A stretch of 7,241 nucleotides of DNA from the NCBI GenBank assembly GCA_018262385.1, contig JAGSPQ010000458.1, positions 1 to 7,241 of the forward strand. The letters are read 5' to 3'. This document shows positions 1-5,919 of the stretch, one piece after another. Source of the stretch: Myxococcaceae bacterium (GTDB lineage Bacteria > Myxococcota > Myxococcia > Myxococcales > Myxococcaceae). The notes beneath the pieces are model-generated. The model had not been told where the DNA came from, did not search any database, and saw nothing but the letters and a program-made list of their open reading frames with translations. Position 1 is the first letter of the stretch, and each line of letters opens with the position of its first letter. The translations under genes and the position numbers were made by a program.

Positions 1-216
1 GTGCTCGAGGCCGACTACAAGGTCGAAGGCGACCTGCGCCGCGAAGTCACGATGAACATCAAGCGCCTGATGGACCTGGGCTGCTTCCGTGGCCTGCGGC
101 ACCGCAAAGGGCTGCCGGTTCGCGGCCAGCGCACTCACACCAACGCCCGCACCCGCAAGGGTCCGAAGCGCGGAATCGTTCGCGCCAAGCCCGCCGCTCC
201 GGCTGGCAAGGCGTAA
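1..216 (+). CDS. rpsM: 30S ribosomal protein S13, 3' part (5' end outside window)
   Basis: C-terminal 71 residues of ribosomal protein S13 (uS13), which sits in the head of the small subunit and contacts 16S rRNA, the P-site tRNA and the bridge to the large subunit. The signature run [20 protein letters not shown] is followed by [26 protein letters not shown], which matches the end of bacterial S13. About 55-60 N-terminal residues lie upstream of the window, so the GTG at position 1 is an internal Val codon and not a start. After the conserved RKGPKRG the protein ends in an Ala/Pro-rich tail ([10 protein letters not shown]), a little longer than the E. coli end. It is the first visible gene of the alpha operon, with rpsK 57 bp downstream. 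Confidence 0.97.
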   Translation: MLEADYKVEGDLRREVTMNIKRLMDLGCFRGLRHRKGLPVRGQRTHTNARTRKGPKRGIVRAKPAAPAGKA

Positions 217-231
217 CTCTTTCACACCTGT

Positions 232-253
232 CCCGCGCCCTGACCGGCGCGGG
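232..253 (+). promoter_or_regulatory. Intercistronic hairpin between rpsM and rpsK
   Basis: Perfect 8-bp GC inverted repeat: CCCGCGCC (232-239), 6-nt loop CTGACC, GGCGCGGG (246-253). It lies 15 bp after the rpsM stop and 11 bp before the rpsK Shine-Dalgarno. The following bases GTTGATT are not a U-tract, so it does not look like a complete intrinsic terminator. A role in mRNA processing, stability or partial attenuation is inference. Confidence 0.6.
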
Positions 254-273
254 GTTGATTACCTGGGAGCACC

Positions 274-738
274 ATGGCTGAAGAGATTGTCAAAGACGCA
301 CCTGCCGCCCCTGCTGCTGCAGCCGCCCCTGTCGCGGCTGATGGCGCACCGACAACGGCAGCCGACAAGAAGAAGAAGAAGTCCAAGAAGAACATCCTCA
401 ACGGGATCGTTCACATCCAGTCGACGTTCAACAACACGTTGATCACGATCTGCGATGTCTCGGGCAACGTGATCAGCTGGTCGTCTGCCGGCGCGCGTGG
501 CTTCAAGGGCTCGCGCAAGTCGACCCCGTTCGCCGCGCAGGTCGCCGCGGGCGACGCCGCTGCGAAGGCGATGGAGCATGGCCTGAAGAACGTCCAGGTG
601 CTGGTCAAGGGCCCGGGCGCAGGTCGCGAGTCGGCGCTTCGCGCGCTCGCCGCGGCAGGCCTGAAGATCTCGCTCATTCGCGACGTGACCCCGATTCCCC
701 ACAATGGATGCCGGATGCCGAAGCGGCGCCGCGTCTGA
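274..738 (+). CDS. rpsK: 30S ribosomal protein S11
   Basis: Ribosomal protein S11 (uS11), a platform protein of the 30S subunit that binds 16S rRNA near the E site. Residues 38-154 carry the whole family core: [52 protein letters not shown] and the end [18 protein letters not shown]. The Asn-Gly pair at 144-145 corresponds to the site reported as isoaspartate in E. coli S11. The protein is 154 residues against 129 in E. coli. The excess is an N-terminal extension (residues 1-31) rich in Ala and Pro, followed by a run of Lys (DKKKKKSKK). The ATG has GGGAG at 265-269 with only a 4-nt gap. No other Met codon precedes the conserved core, so this start is the likely one. The usual P in GCRPPK is Met here. 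Co-transcribed with rpsM and rpsD. Confidence 0.97.
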   Translation: MAEEIVKDAPAAPAAAAAPVAADGAPTTAADKKKKKSKKNILNGIVHIQSTFNNTLITICDVSGNVISWSSAGARGFKGSRKSTPFAAQVAAGDAAAKAMEHGLKNVQVLVKGPGAGRESALRALAAAGLKISLIRDVTPIPHNGCRMPKRRRV

Positions 739-771
739 CCTCCAACACCTTCTAAGGACAAACACCAAACT

Positions 772-1398
772 ATGGCTCGATACACTGCCAGCGTCTGCCG
801 CATCTGCCGGCGCGAGAATCTGAAGATGTACCTGAAGGGCGACCGTTGCTACACCGACAAGTGCGCGATCGAGCGCCGCCCGTATCCTCCCGGGCAGCAC
901 GGCCAGGGCCGGGTGAAGTTCTCCGGCTACGGCGTGCAGCTGCGCGAGAAGCAGAAGGTCAAGCGGATGTACGGCCTGCTCGAGAGCCAGTTCCGTGGGT
1001 ACTTCCACCGCGCGGCTTCGGCCAAGGGCAAGACCGGCGAGACGCTGCTCCAGCAGCTCGAGCTGCGCCTGGACAACGTCGTCTTCCGGATGGGCTTTGC
1101 CGACACCCGCAGCGAGGCGCGCCAGCTGGTGCGTCACGGTCACTTCACCGTCAACGCCAAGCGGGTCAACATCCCCAGCTTCAGCGTCAAGCCGGGCACG
1201 GTGATCGAGGTCCACGACAAGTCGAAGAAGGTGCTGCGGATTCAGGAGGCGATCGAGACGGTCGACCGCCGCGGCATCCCCCAGTGGATCGAAGTCGACA
1301 AGAAGGCGCTCAAGGGCACGGTGAAGTCGGTTCCGAATCGCGAGGACCTGACGATGCCGATCCAGGAGCAGCTGATCGTCGAGCTCTACTCGAAGTAA
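772..1398 (+). CDS. rpsD: 30S ribosomal protein S4, zinc-binding form
   Basis: Ribosomal protein S4 (uS4), a primary 16S rRNA binder that nucleates 30S assembly at the five-way junction; in E. coli it also represses translation of this operon. The 208 residues match the usual length of about 205-209. Cys9, Cys12, Cys26 and Cys31 form a C-X2-C-X13-C-X4-C cluster, as in the zinc-containing C+ type of S4 (for example Thermus); E. coli S4 lacks it. The motif [20 protein letters not shown] lies at 35-54, and the S4 RNA-binding domain spans about 98-158 ([20 protein letters not shown], then [19 protein letters not shown]). The C-terminus [19 protein letters not shown] is typical. AAGGA at 754-758 lies 13 nt before the ATG, a long spacing. 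The gene begins 33 bp after rpsK. The operator for S4 autoregulation in E. coli is around the rpsM start, which is outside this window, so it cannot be judged. Confidence 0.98.
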   Translation: MARYTASVCRICRRENLKMYLKGDRCYTDKCAIERRPYPPGQHGQGRVKFSGYGVQLREKQKVKRMYGLLESQFRGYFHRAASAKGKTGETLLQQLELRLDNVVFRMGFADTRSEARQLVRHGHFTVNAKRVNIPSFSVKPGTVIEVHDKSKKVLRIQEAIETVDRRGIPQWIEVDKKALKGTVKSVPNREDLTMPIQEQLIVELYSK

Positions 1399-1408
1399 TC
1401 GAAGTCTT

Positions 1409-1421
1409 TTGTTTCAAACAA
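1409..1421. repeat. AT-rich palindrome in the rpsD-rpoA spacer
   Basis: TTGTTT-C-AAACAA is a perfect inverted repeat of 6-bp arms around one base, 11 bp after the rpsD stop. Its low GC content stands out from its surroundings. A one-base centre cannot form a good RNA hairpin, so if it is functional it is more likely a DNA site for a dimeric protein. I see no convincing -35/-10 pair beside it. Confidence 0.3.
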
Positions 1422-1437
1422 CTTTGCGATGCGTCCT

Positions 1438-1454
1438 CCCGCCGCTTCGGCGGG
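1438..1454 (+). promoter_or_regulatory. Intercistronic hairpin between rpsD and rpoA
   Basis: CCCGCCG-CTT-CGGCGGG is a perfect 7-bp stem with a 3-nt loop. It can also be drawn as a 4-bp stem capped by a stable UUCG tetraloop. It ends 23 bp before the rpoA Shine-Dalgarno (AAGGAG, 1478-1483). No U-tract follows (TATGTCGG), so termination here is unlikely to be strong. A role in stability, processing or tuning of rpoA expression is inference. Confidence 0.55.
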
Positions 1455-1493
1455 TATGTCGGTGGCGTTTCGTGATCAAGGAGCGGTACCCAA

Positions 1494-2543
1494 ATGGCTG
1501 ACAATTTCAATGCGAAGAACTGGCGAGACCTGATCAAGCCCCGGAAGCTCGAGGTTGATGCCGACTCGCTGACCAACACCTACGGCAAGTTCGTCGCCGA
1601 GCCCCTCGAGCGCGGCTTTGGCACCACCCTGGGCAACTCGGTTCGCCGGGTGCTGCTGTCGTCGCTGCAGGGCGCGGCGATCACCAGCGTGAAGATCGAC
1701 GGCGTGGAGCACGAGTTCACCACCATCTCGGAAGTCTCCGAGGACGTCACCGACGTGGTGCTGAACCTGAAGGAAGTGCTGCTGCGGATGCACACCAACG
1801 AGCCGAAGGTCCTCAAGATCGAGGTCGAAGGCCCGAAGGAAGTGAAGGCCGGCGACATCATCGCGGACGACCAGGTCGAGATCCTCAACCCCGGTCACCA
1901 CATCTGCACGGTCGCCGAGGGCGGCAAGCTGCGGATGGAGCTGACCTGCCGCCGTGGCCGTGGCTACGTGCCGGCGATGAACAACAAGCTGCAGGGCGCT
2001 CCGCTGGGCACGATCCCGGTCGACTCGCTCTTCTCGCCGGTGCGCAAGGTGAACTACCAGGTCACCAACGCGCGCGTCGGTCAGCAGACGGACTTCGACA
2101 AGCTGTCGCTGGAAGTGTGGACGGACGGCTCGGTGACTCCGCAGGACGCCGTCGCGTTCGCGGCGAAGATCATCAAGGAGCAGCTCACGGTGTTCATCAA
2201 CTTCGATGAGACCGAGGAGCCGGTGGTGGTCGAGTCGCCCCGCGAAGAGACCAAGCTCAACGAGAACCTCTTCCGCTCGGTCGACGAGCTGGAGCTGTCG
2301 GTGCGCTCGGCCAACTGCCTGCAGCAGGCGAACATCAAGACGATCGGCGATCTCGTCCAGCGCTCGGAGGCCGAGATGCTGAAGACGAAGAACTTCGGCC
2401 GCAAGTCGCTCAAGGAGATCAAAGAGATCCTCGCCGAGATGGGGCTGTCGCTCGGGATGAAGCTCGAGAACTGGCCGCCGAAGACGGCGCCGGTTGCTGC
2501 GCCGGTCGTTCCTCCGCCGGCGATCACCGGCCCCCGGATGTAG
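1494..2543 (+). CDS. rpoA: DNA-directed RNA polymerase subunit alpha
   Basis: Alpha subunit of RNA polymerase: the N-terminal domain dimerises and nucleates assembly of beta and beta-prime, and the C-terminal domain binds UP elements and activators. The dimerisation signature [20 protein letters not shown] lies at residues 38-57. [12 protein letters not shown] (129-140) and the [21 protein letters not shown] block (184-204) are typical of the N-terminal domain. The flexible linker is around 240-256 ([16 protein letters not shown]). The C-terminal domain (258-328) keeps the DNA-contacting residues known from E. coli: R271, N274 and C275 in VRSANCL, and G302 and K304 in NFGRKSL. It ends with [11 protein letters not shown] Pro/Ala-rich tail of about 20 residues follows. 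The 349-residue length is slightly above E. coli (329). The start is fixed by AAGGAG at 1478-1483 with a 10-nt gap. The protein reads closest to myxobacterial alpha subunits as I remember them. Confidence 0.98.
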   Translation: MADNFNAKNWRDLIKPRKLEVDADSLTNTYGKFVAEPLERGFGTTLGNSVRRVLLSSLQGAAITSVKIDGVEHEFTTISEVSEDVTDVVLNLKEVLLRMHTNEPKVLKIEVEGPKEVKAGDIIADDQVEILNPGHHICTVAEGGKLRMELTCRRGRGYVPAMNNKLQGAPLGTIPVDSLFSPVRKVNYQVTNARVGQQTDFDKLSLEVWTDGSVTPQDAVAFAAKIIKEQLTVFINFDETEEPVVVESPREETKLNENLFRSVDELELSVRSANCLQQANIKTIGDLVQRSEAEMLKTKNFGRKSLKEIKEILAEMGLSLGMKLENWPPKTAPVAAPVVPPPAITGPRM

Positions 2544-2552
2544 TTGCCGCAC

Positions 2553-2577
2553 GAGGCGCTGCATTTCGCGGCGCCTC
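2553..2577 (+). promoter_or_regulatory. Intercistronic hairpin 1 between rpoA and rplQ
   Basis: GAGGCGCTGC (2553-2562) pairs with GCGGCGCCTC (2568-2577): 10 bp including one G-U pair, around the 5-nt loop ATTTC. It begins 9 bp after the rpoA stop. The next bases CTTCAAAACC are not a U-tract. It is the most stable-looking of the operon's internal hairpins and could act as an RNA processing site, a 3' stabiliser for the rpoA message or a weak attenuator before rplQ; the role is inferred. Confidence 0.6.
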
Positions 2578-2582
2578 TTCAA

Positions 2583-2600
2583 AACCGCTTCACTGCGGTT
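2583..2600 (+). promoter_or_regulatory. Intercistronic hairpin 2 between rpoA and rplQ
   Basis: AACCGC (2583-2588), loop TTCACT, GCGGTT (2595-2600): a perfect 6-bp stem placed 5 bp after hairpin 1 and followed by ATTTCC. Two hairpins in tandem occupy half of the 112-bp rpoA-rplQ spacer, upstream of the rplQ ribosome binding site. Confidence 0.45.
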
Positions 2601-2640
2601 ATTTCCACCCGGTACCTCGCACGGCCGGGTTGGTTGCTAG

Positions 2641-2644
2641 AGGA
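2641..2644 (+). promoter_or_regulatory. Shine-Dalgarno site of rplQ
   Basis: AGGA within AGAGGAAG, 11 nt before the ATG at 2656. Together with the conserved L17 N-terminus that follows, it fixes the true start at 2656. It argues against the longer open frame that happens to begin with TTG at 2544 right after the rpoA stop. Confidence 0.75.
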
Positions 2645-2655
2645 AGTCCCAAGCC

Positions 2656-3110
2656 ATGAGGCACAACGTCGGTTTCCGGAAGCTCCAGCGCACCACCCCG
2701 CAGAGCAGATCCGGACCACCGTCCCGAAGGCGAAAGAGTGCCGGCGGATGGCGGAGAAGGTGATCACCCTCGGCAAGCACGGCGGGCTGCACAACGTCCG
2801 CACTGCCCAGAAGATCGTGAAGAACAAGGTGATCCTCGCCAAGGTGTTCGGCGAGCTGAAGGACCGCTACGCCACCCGCCCGGGCGGCTACACCCGCATC
2901 ATGCGCGCCGGCTTCCGTCGCGGCGACGCGGCCGAAGTGGCGATTCTCGAGCTGGTCGATCGCCCCGCGGGCGGTGAGCCGGTGGACGTGAAGGACGAGG
3001 CCCCGGCGGTCGAGGCCAAGGCCGAGAAGGCCCCCAAGGCGGAGAAGGTCGCCAAGGCCCCGAAGGCCGAGAAGAAGCCGAAGGCGGAGAAGAAGGCCGA
3101 CAAGAAGTAG
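2656..3110 (+). pseudogene. rplQ: 50S ribosomal protein L17, disrupted by an internal deletion and frameshift
   Basis: L17 (bL17) is a large-subunit protein near the exit-tunnel side and is normally the last gene of the alpha operon. From the ATG at 2656 the frame gives a proper L17 start, MRHNVGFRKLQRTTPQ, then turns to nonsense and stops at TGA 2761-2763 after 35 codons. From about 2703 another frame (-1 relative) continues with family sequence: EQIRTTVPKAKECRRMAEKVITLGK, then VILAKVFGELKDRYATRPGGYTRIMRAGFRRGDAAEVAILELVD. Compared with remembered E. coli and Thermus L17, the usual stretch of about 15 residues between them (the R-x-A-x-x-R-N-x-x-x-S-L-x-x-H region of the first helix) is absent. 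With the frame change, the net loss is about 46 bp. An internal ATG at 2748 could give a 120-residue fragment lacking the N-terminal region. The C-terminus has a tail of about 40 residues with repeated AEK/PKAEK units. The cause may be a real mutation or a sequence/assembly error; the raw sequence cannot tell which. Confidence 0.85.
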
Positions 3111-3137
3111 GTCGCCTCCCGCTTCGAAGAGTGCACC

Positions 3138-3183
3138 CGGCCCCGCTCATCCTCTTCGGGGATGGCCGGGGCCGCTGTGTTTA
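3138..3183 (+). terminator. Probable terminator of the alpha operon
   Basis: Outer stem CGGCCCCG (3138-3145) with CGGGGCCG (3167-3174), a 2x2 internal loop, then inner stem CATCCTC (3148-3154) with GGGGATG (3158-3164) and a TTC loop. CTGTGTTTA follows, giving a modest U-rich stretch on the plus strand. It lies in the 87-bp gap between the convergent rplQ and the minus-strand cluster, so it may stop transcription from both sides, but no U-run is seen on the minus-strand side. CGAAGAG (3125-3131) could pair instead with CTCTTCG (3152-3158), an alternative fold that would exclude the inner stem. Confidence 0.6.
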
Positions 3184-3197
3184 CTGCCGCGGCCAGC

Positions 3198-3755
3198 TCA
3201 GCGGGGCTGGCCGCCCTCGAGCAACGTGACCTTCTCGTCGTTGATCTGGACGACGATCTCGTTGATCCGCAGCTCGGCCGGAGCCCGGGCGCCGGCTGCG
3301 TCGTAGAGGATCACCGGCGAGAGGGTGATCTCGCGCTGGGCATCGACCTGGGCGGCGGTGCTGCGGTACTGGCCGTTCACCAGCACCTCGACGTCCTGCC
3401 AGGGCTCGGCGCCCTCGTTCTTCACCATGTAGATCGGCGAAGTGGCGTCGCCGGCGACCACCAGGCGCGCTCCGAAGGAGTTGGTGCGAAAGCCGCTGCT
3501 CGGACACGCCACCCCGACGCTGGTCACCGTCAGCACCAGCCAGCTCACCAGCACCATCGCCTTGTATTTGAAGTAGCGATCCGAGCTCTTGAAGTCGTCG
3601 AGCGCGTCGCGCAGCAGCCCGCCGACATTGAGCGCCGTCTCCGTCGCTCCCGCTCGCAGGAACTCGCCGGTGATCCGGCGCTGGAGCGGGGCGTCGGGCA
3701 CCGGCTCGAGCCGGGCGGCGCTCTGGACCCGGTTGGGGTTCTGGGGAGGTGGCAT
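3198..3755 (-). CDS. Single-pass membrane protein of unknown function
   Basis: A 185-residue protein I do not recognise by name. Residues 1-30 are Pro/Arg-rich and polar. 31-64 look helical and charged (EFLRAGATETALNVGGLLRD, then ALDDFKSSDRYFKYK). A single hydrophobic segment covers about 66-84 (AMVLVSWLVLTVTSVGVAC). The remaining 100 residues look like a small beta-rich domain (IYMVKNEGAEPWQDVEVLVNG, then a stretch with EITLSPVILYD). By the positive-inside rule the N-terminus is probably cytoplasmic and the C-terminal domain periplasmic. It is the last gene of the minus-strand cluster, 41 bp after the larger TPR lipoprotein gene. The ATG at 3755-3753 was chosen as the first Met, but no Shine-Dalgarno precedes it. 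In-frame TTG codons lie upstream, one overlapping the TGA of the preceding gene (TTGA at 3800-3797), so the start is uncertain by up to 15 residues. A conserved myxobacterial envelope protein is the likeliest class. Confidence 0.75.
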   Translation of the reverse strand: MPPPQNPNRVQSAARLEPVPDAPLQRRITGEFLRAGATETALNVGGLLRDALDDFKSSDRYFKYKAMVLVSWLVLTVTSVGVACPSSGFRTNSFGARLVVAGDATSPIYMVKNEGAEPWQDVEVLVNGQYRSTAAQVDAQREITLSPVILYDAAGARAPAELRINEIVVQINDEKVTLLEGGQPR

Positions 3756-3796
3756 CGCCAAAGGAGGGGCAGAAAAACCCGGCAGGCGGGCAGGCG

Positions 3797-5122
3797 TCAA
3801 CGATCCTTGATCGTTTCCAGCGCCCGGGAGGCGAGCGCGTTCTCTGGCTGCGCCTCCAGCACCTGGGTGAGCCACTTGCGGGCCTCTTCGCCCGCCGCCT
3901 TCCGCTCGGAAGGGACCTTCGACTTCAGGTACCGCTCGGCGTGGAGGGTGCCCAGCCGGAGGATGAACTCGACGTTCTCGGGCTCCTTCTCCACCACCCG
4001 CCGCAGCTCGCGATCGGCGCCCGGCCAGTCGCCCTCGAGCTGGAAGACCAGCGCCAGCTTGCCGCGGGGCGCAGACGCCTCGGGCTCGAGGAAGGTGAGG
4101 GTGCGGAAGCAGCCGCGGGCGGTGACGAGATCCTGCCGGTCGAGCGCCAGGTCGCCCAGCCGCAGCCAGGCCTCGTCGAGGGTGGGGTTCTTCTCCAGCG
4201 CCCGCTCGAAGTGCTCCTTCGCCTGCTGCTGCCGCTGGCGGGCGAAGTACAGCTCGCCCAGCAGGTAGTGGCTGCGGGCGTCCTCCGGGTTGAGCTCGAG
4301 CGCCCGCTTGAACTCGTCGACCGCGCGTCCCGCATCGTCCAGCCGCTGGTACGCCATGCCGAGCAGGGAGTGGACGACGGCCAGGTCGGGGAAGTCGCGC
4401 AGGATGTCTTCGAACGAGATGATCGCCTGCTGGGGCACGTCGCCCTGCTCGAGCCAGGCGATGCCCTTCTCCAGCCGGGCCTGGGCCTGCTTGGGAAAGC
4501 GCGCGAGGGGATCGTTGATCTGCCCCATCAACGCCCGGGCGGTCTTCACCTCGTTGGGAGTGGGCGCGCCGGTGATCGCGGTGCGCACCGCCTCGACCGC
4601 GTTCCGGTCGTCGCCGGTGTGGTGCAGCGCCTTGGCCAGCGGCAGGTGCCAGGCCGGGTTTCCGGGCGAGATCGCGATCGCCTTCTTCAGCTCGGGCAGC
4701 GACTCCTCGAAGCGCTCGGACTCGAGCAGCGCCACCCCGAGCCGGTAGTGGAACTCGGCCTCGCCGGGGACGATCGCGCTGGCCTTGCGGAACTGCTCGA
4801 CTGCCGGCCCGGTGGCGTCGGCGGACCGCGAGAACAGGATCAGCCCCTGCTGGTAGTGGCTGACCGCCGAGTCGTCCGTCACCAGGCGGGCGAGGAAGGC
4901 GTCGGCGGTGCCGCCCTTGACGTGGGCCTCGGCCAGCGCGCGGGCGATCGAGAGATCGCCGGGCGCCGCGCGCGCCAGCTGCTCGAGGATCTGCGCCGCT
5001 GCCTTGCCGTCTCCCCGCTGCAGCAGCACCGTCGCCTGCTCGCGGGGGGTCAGCCCGGCGGCGGCCGGGCCGCTCGCGCAGCCCGCCAGCGCCAGCAGCA
5101 GCAGCCCGCGGCGAAGCCTCAC
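3797..5122 (-). CDS. TPR-repeat lipoprotein (larger)
   Basis: A 441-residue protein made largely of tetratricopeptide repeats. It begins with a lipoprotein signal: basic RLRR, a Leu-rich core (residues 7-12) and lipobox L-A-G-C with the lipidated Cys at 15. TPR-like helical pairs with the usual A/G/Y/F spacing are visible at about 88-120, 123-156, 214-246, 247-280 (SLLGMAYQRLDDAGRAVDEF), 281-314 (HYLLGELYFARQRQQQAKEH), 315-348, 350-382 and 384-430. TPRs are protein-binding scaffolds, so a membrane-anchored periplasmic adaptor or assembly factor is inferred; no catalytic motif is seen. The GTG start at 5122-5120 was chosen because it gives the signal peptide, is preceded by GGAGAG and overlaps the plsC TGA by 4 bp (GTGA), suggesting translational coupling. 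The open frame extends upstream to 5329, but that part lies inside plsC and reads as Arg-rich out-of-frame sequence. Confidence 0.88.
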   Translation of the reverse strand: MRLRRGLLLLALAGCASGPAAAGLTPREQATVLLQRGDGKAAAQILEQLARAAPGDLSIARALAEAHVKGGTADAFLARLVTDDSAVSHYQQGLILFSRSADATGPAVEQFRKASAIVPGEAEFHYRLGVALLESERFEESLPELKKAIAISPGNPAWHLPLAKALHHTGDDRNAVEAVRTAITGAPTPNEVKTARALMGQINDPLARFPKQAQARLEKGIAWLEQGDVPQQAIISFEDILRDFPDLAVVHSLLGMAYQRLDDAGRAVDEFKRALELNPEDARSHYLLGELYFARQRQQQAKEHFERALEKNPTLDEAWLRLGDLALDRQDLVTARGCFRTLTFLEPEASAPRGKLALVFQLEGDWPGADRELRRVVEKEPENVEFILRLGTLHAERYLKSKVPSERKAAGEEARKWLTQVLEAQPENALASRALETIKDR

Positions 5123-5913
5123 GCGCTCTCCGCCTGGCGGCCGATGCCTTCCTGGCCCCGGGCAGCGATGGCGTTCGCGCGATCTCCACCTTTGCCACCC
5201 AGCTGCAGGCTCTGAGCGATGATCGCATCTCGCACCGCCCGCGCCAGCGCCTCGCGATCCTCGCCGAAGGGCCTGGGGTCGATCGGAGCGCCGATCATCA
5301 GCTTCACCGGGCCGGGGTTGATGCTCCACGAGTTCTTCGGCATCACCGAGCCGGTGCCTTCGATGGTGACCGGGCAGATCGCCACTCCTGCCTTCACCGC
5401 CAGGGCAAAGGGCCCCTTCTTGAAAGGGAGGATCGCGCCGGTCTCGCTGCGGGTGCCTTCAGGGAAGACGACGATGCTGGTGCCGGCCCGGATTCGCACC
5501 GCGGCTTCGTCGAGCGTCTTGACGGCGGTGCGGTGGTTGGAGCGGTCGATGAAGATGTAGCGGCCGAGCATCAGGTACCAGCCCGTCACCGGCACGTACT
5601 TCAGGGTGTGCTTGCTGACGTAGCGGAAGGGCACCGGCCACAGCCCCCAGAAGAGCACTGGCGCATCGAGGGTCGACTGGTGGTTGGAGACGTAGATCGT
5701 CGGCCGGTCGGGGTCGAGGTGCTCGCGGCCGATCACCTCGACGGTCGCTCCGCCCGACTTGATCAGGATCTGCGACCAGACGTTGGCCACCAGCCACATC
5801 TCGCCGGTGCGGCTCCAGTTGAGCAGCATCATCAGCAGCGCCACCGGGAAGAGGAGCACGGTCGCGAAGCCGGTGATGAAGATGCAATAGACGGTGTGGA
5901 GCTTTCGGATCAT
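5119..5913 (-). CDS. plsC: 1-acyl-sn-glycerol-3-phosphate acyltransferase (PlsC family)
   Basis: Membrane acyltransferase that adds the second fatty acyl chain to lysophosphatidic acid, giving phosphatidic acid, the precursor of all glycerophospholipids. All four family motifs are present in 264 residues. Motif I is NHQSTLD, with catalytic His78 and Asp83 (HX4D). Motif II includes FIDR (121-124) within GRYIFIDRSN. Motif III is FPEGTRS (150-156), which binds the glycerol phosphate. Motif IV is around CPVTIEG with Pro181. A hydrophobic segment at about 8-32 (IFITGFATVLLFPVALLMML) would anchor the protein at the inner membrane. Length and architecture are those of standard bacterial PlsC. The ATG at 5913 is 6 bp after the upstream TPR gene, without a clear Shine-Dalgarno, so coupled translation is likely. 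Its stop overlaps the next GTG start. A paralogue acting on a special lipid cannot be excluded: substrate is not readable from sequence, and myxobacteria may hold several PlsC-like proteins. Confidence 0.92.
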   Translation of the reverse strand: MIRKLHTVYCIFITGFATVLLFPVALLMMLLNWSRTGEMWLVANVWSQILIKSGGATVEVIGREHLDPDRPTIYVSNHQSTLDAPVLFWGLWPVPFRYVSKHTLKYVPVTGWYLMLGRYIFIDRSNHRTAVKTLDEAAVRIRAGTSIVVFPEGTRSETGAILPFKKGPFALAVKAGVAICPVTIEGTGSVMPKNSWSINPGPVKLMIGAPIDPRPFGEDREALARAVRDAIIAQSLQLGGKGGDRANAIAARGQEGIGRQAESA

Positions 5914-5919
5914 GGCGGG

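Noticed and set aside
846..1475. Second frame inside rpsD reaching into the spacer
   Set aside because: It lies wholly over rpsD and shows Arg/Ala-rich composition without any recognisable domain.
2544..2702. Open frame from TTG 2544 giving L17 a long N-terminal extension
   Set aside because: Its residues around 2656-2700 are the out-of-frame reading of the true L17 N-terminus, and the Shine-Dalgarno and conserved start point to 2656. The open stretch is by chance; it also shares the frame of rpoA.
2692..2712. Programmed ribosomal frameshift joining the two halves of rplQ
   Set aside because: No slippery heptamer is present near the junction, and a frameshift would not restore the roughly 15 conserved residues that are missing.
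3162..4268. Plus-strand open frame of 368 codons
   Set aside because: It is antisense to the membrane protein and TPR genes, is Arg/Ala/Ser-rich without family features, and is typical of shadow frames in GC-rich DNA.
3749..5215. Plus-strand open frame of 488 codons
   Set aside because: Antisense to the larger TPR lipoprotein gene. The minus-strand frame has the signal peptide, TPR pattern and operon overlap, so this is a shadow.
3756..5228. Long minus-strand frame upstream of and continuous with the 185-residue membrane protein
   Set aside because: The upstream 490 codons overlap the TPR gene in another frame and read as Arg/Ala/Gly-rich nonsense. Only the part from about 3755 down looks like a protein.
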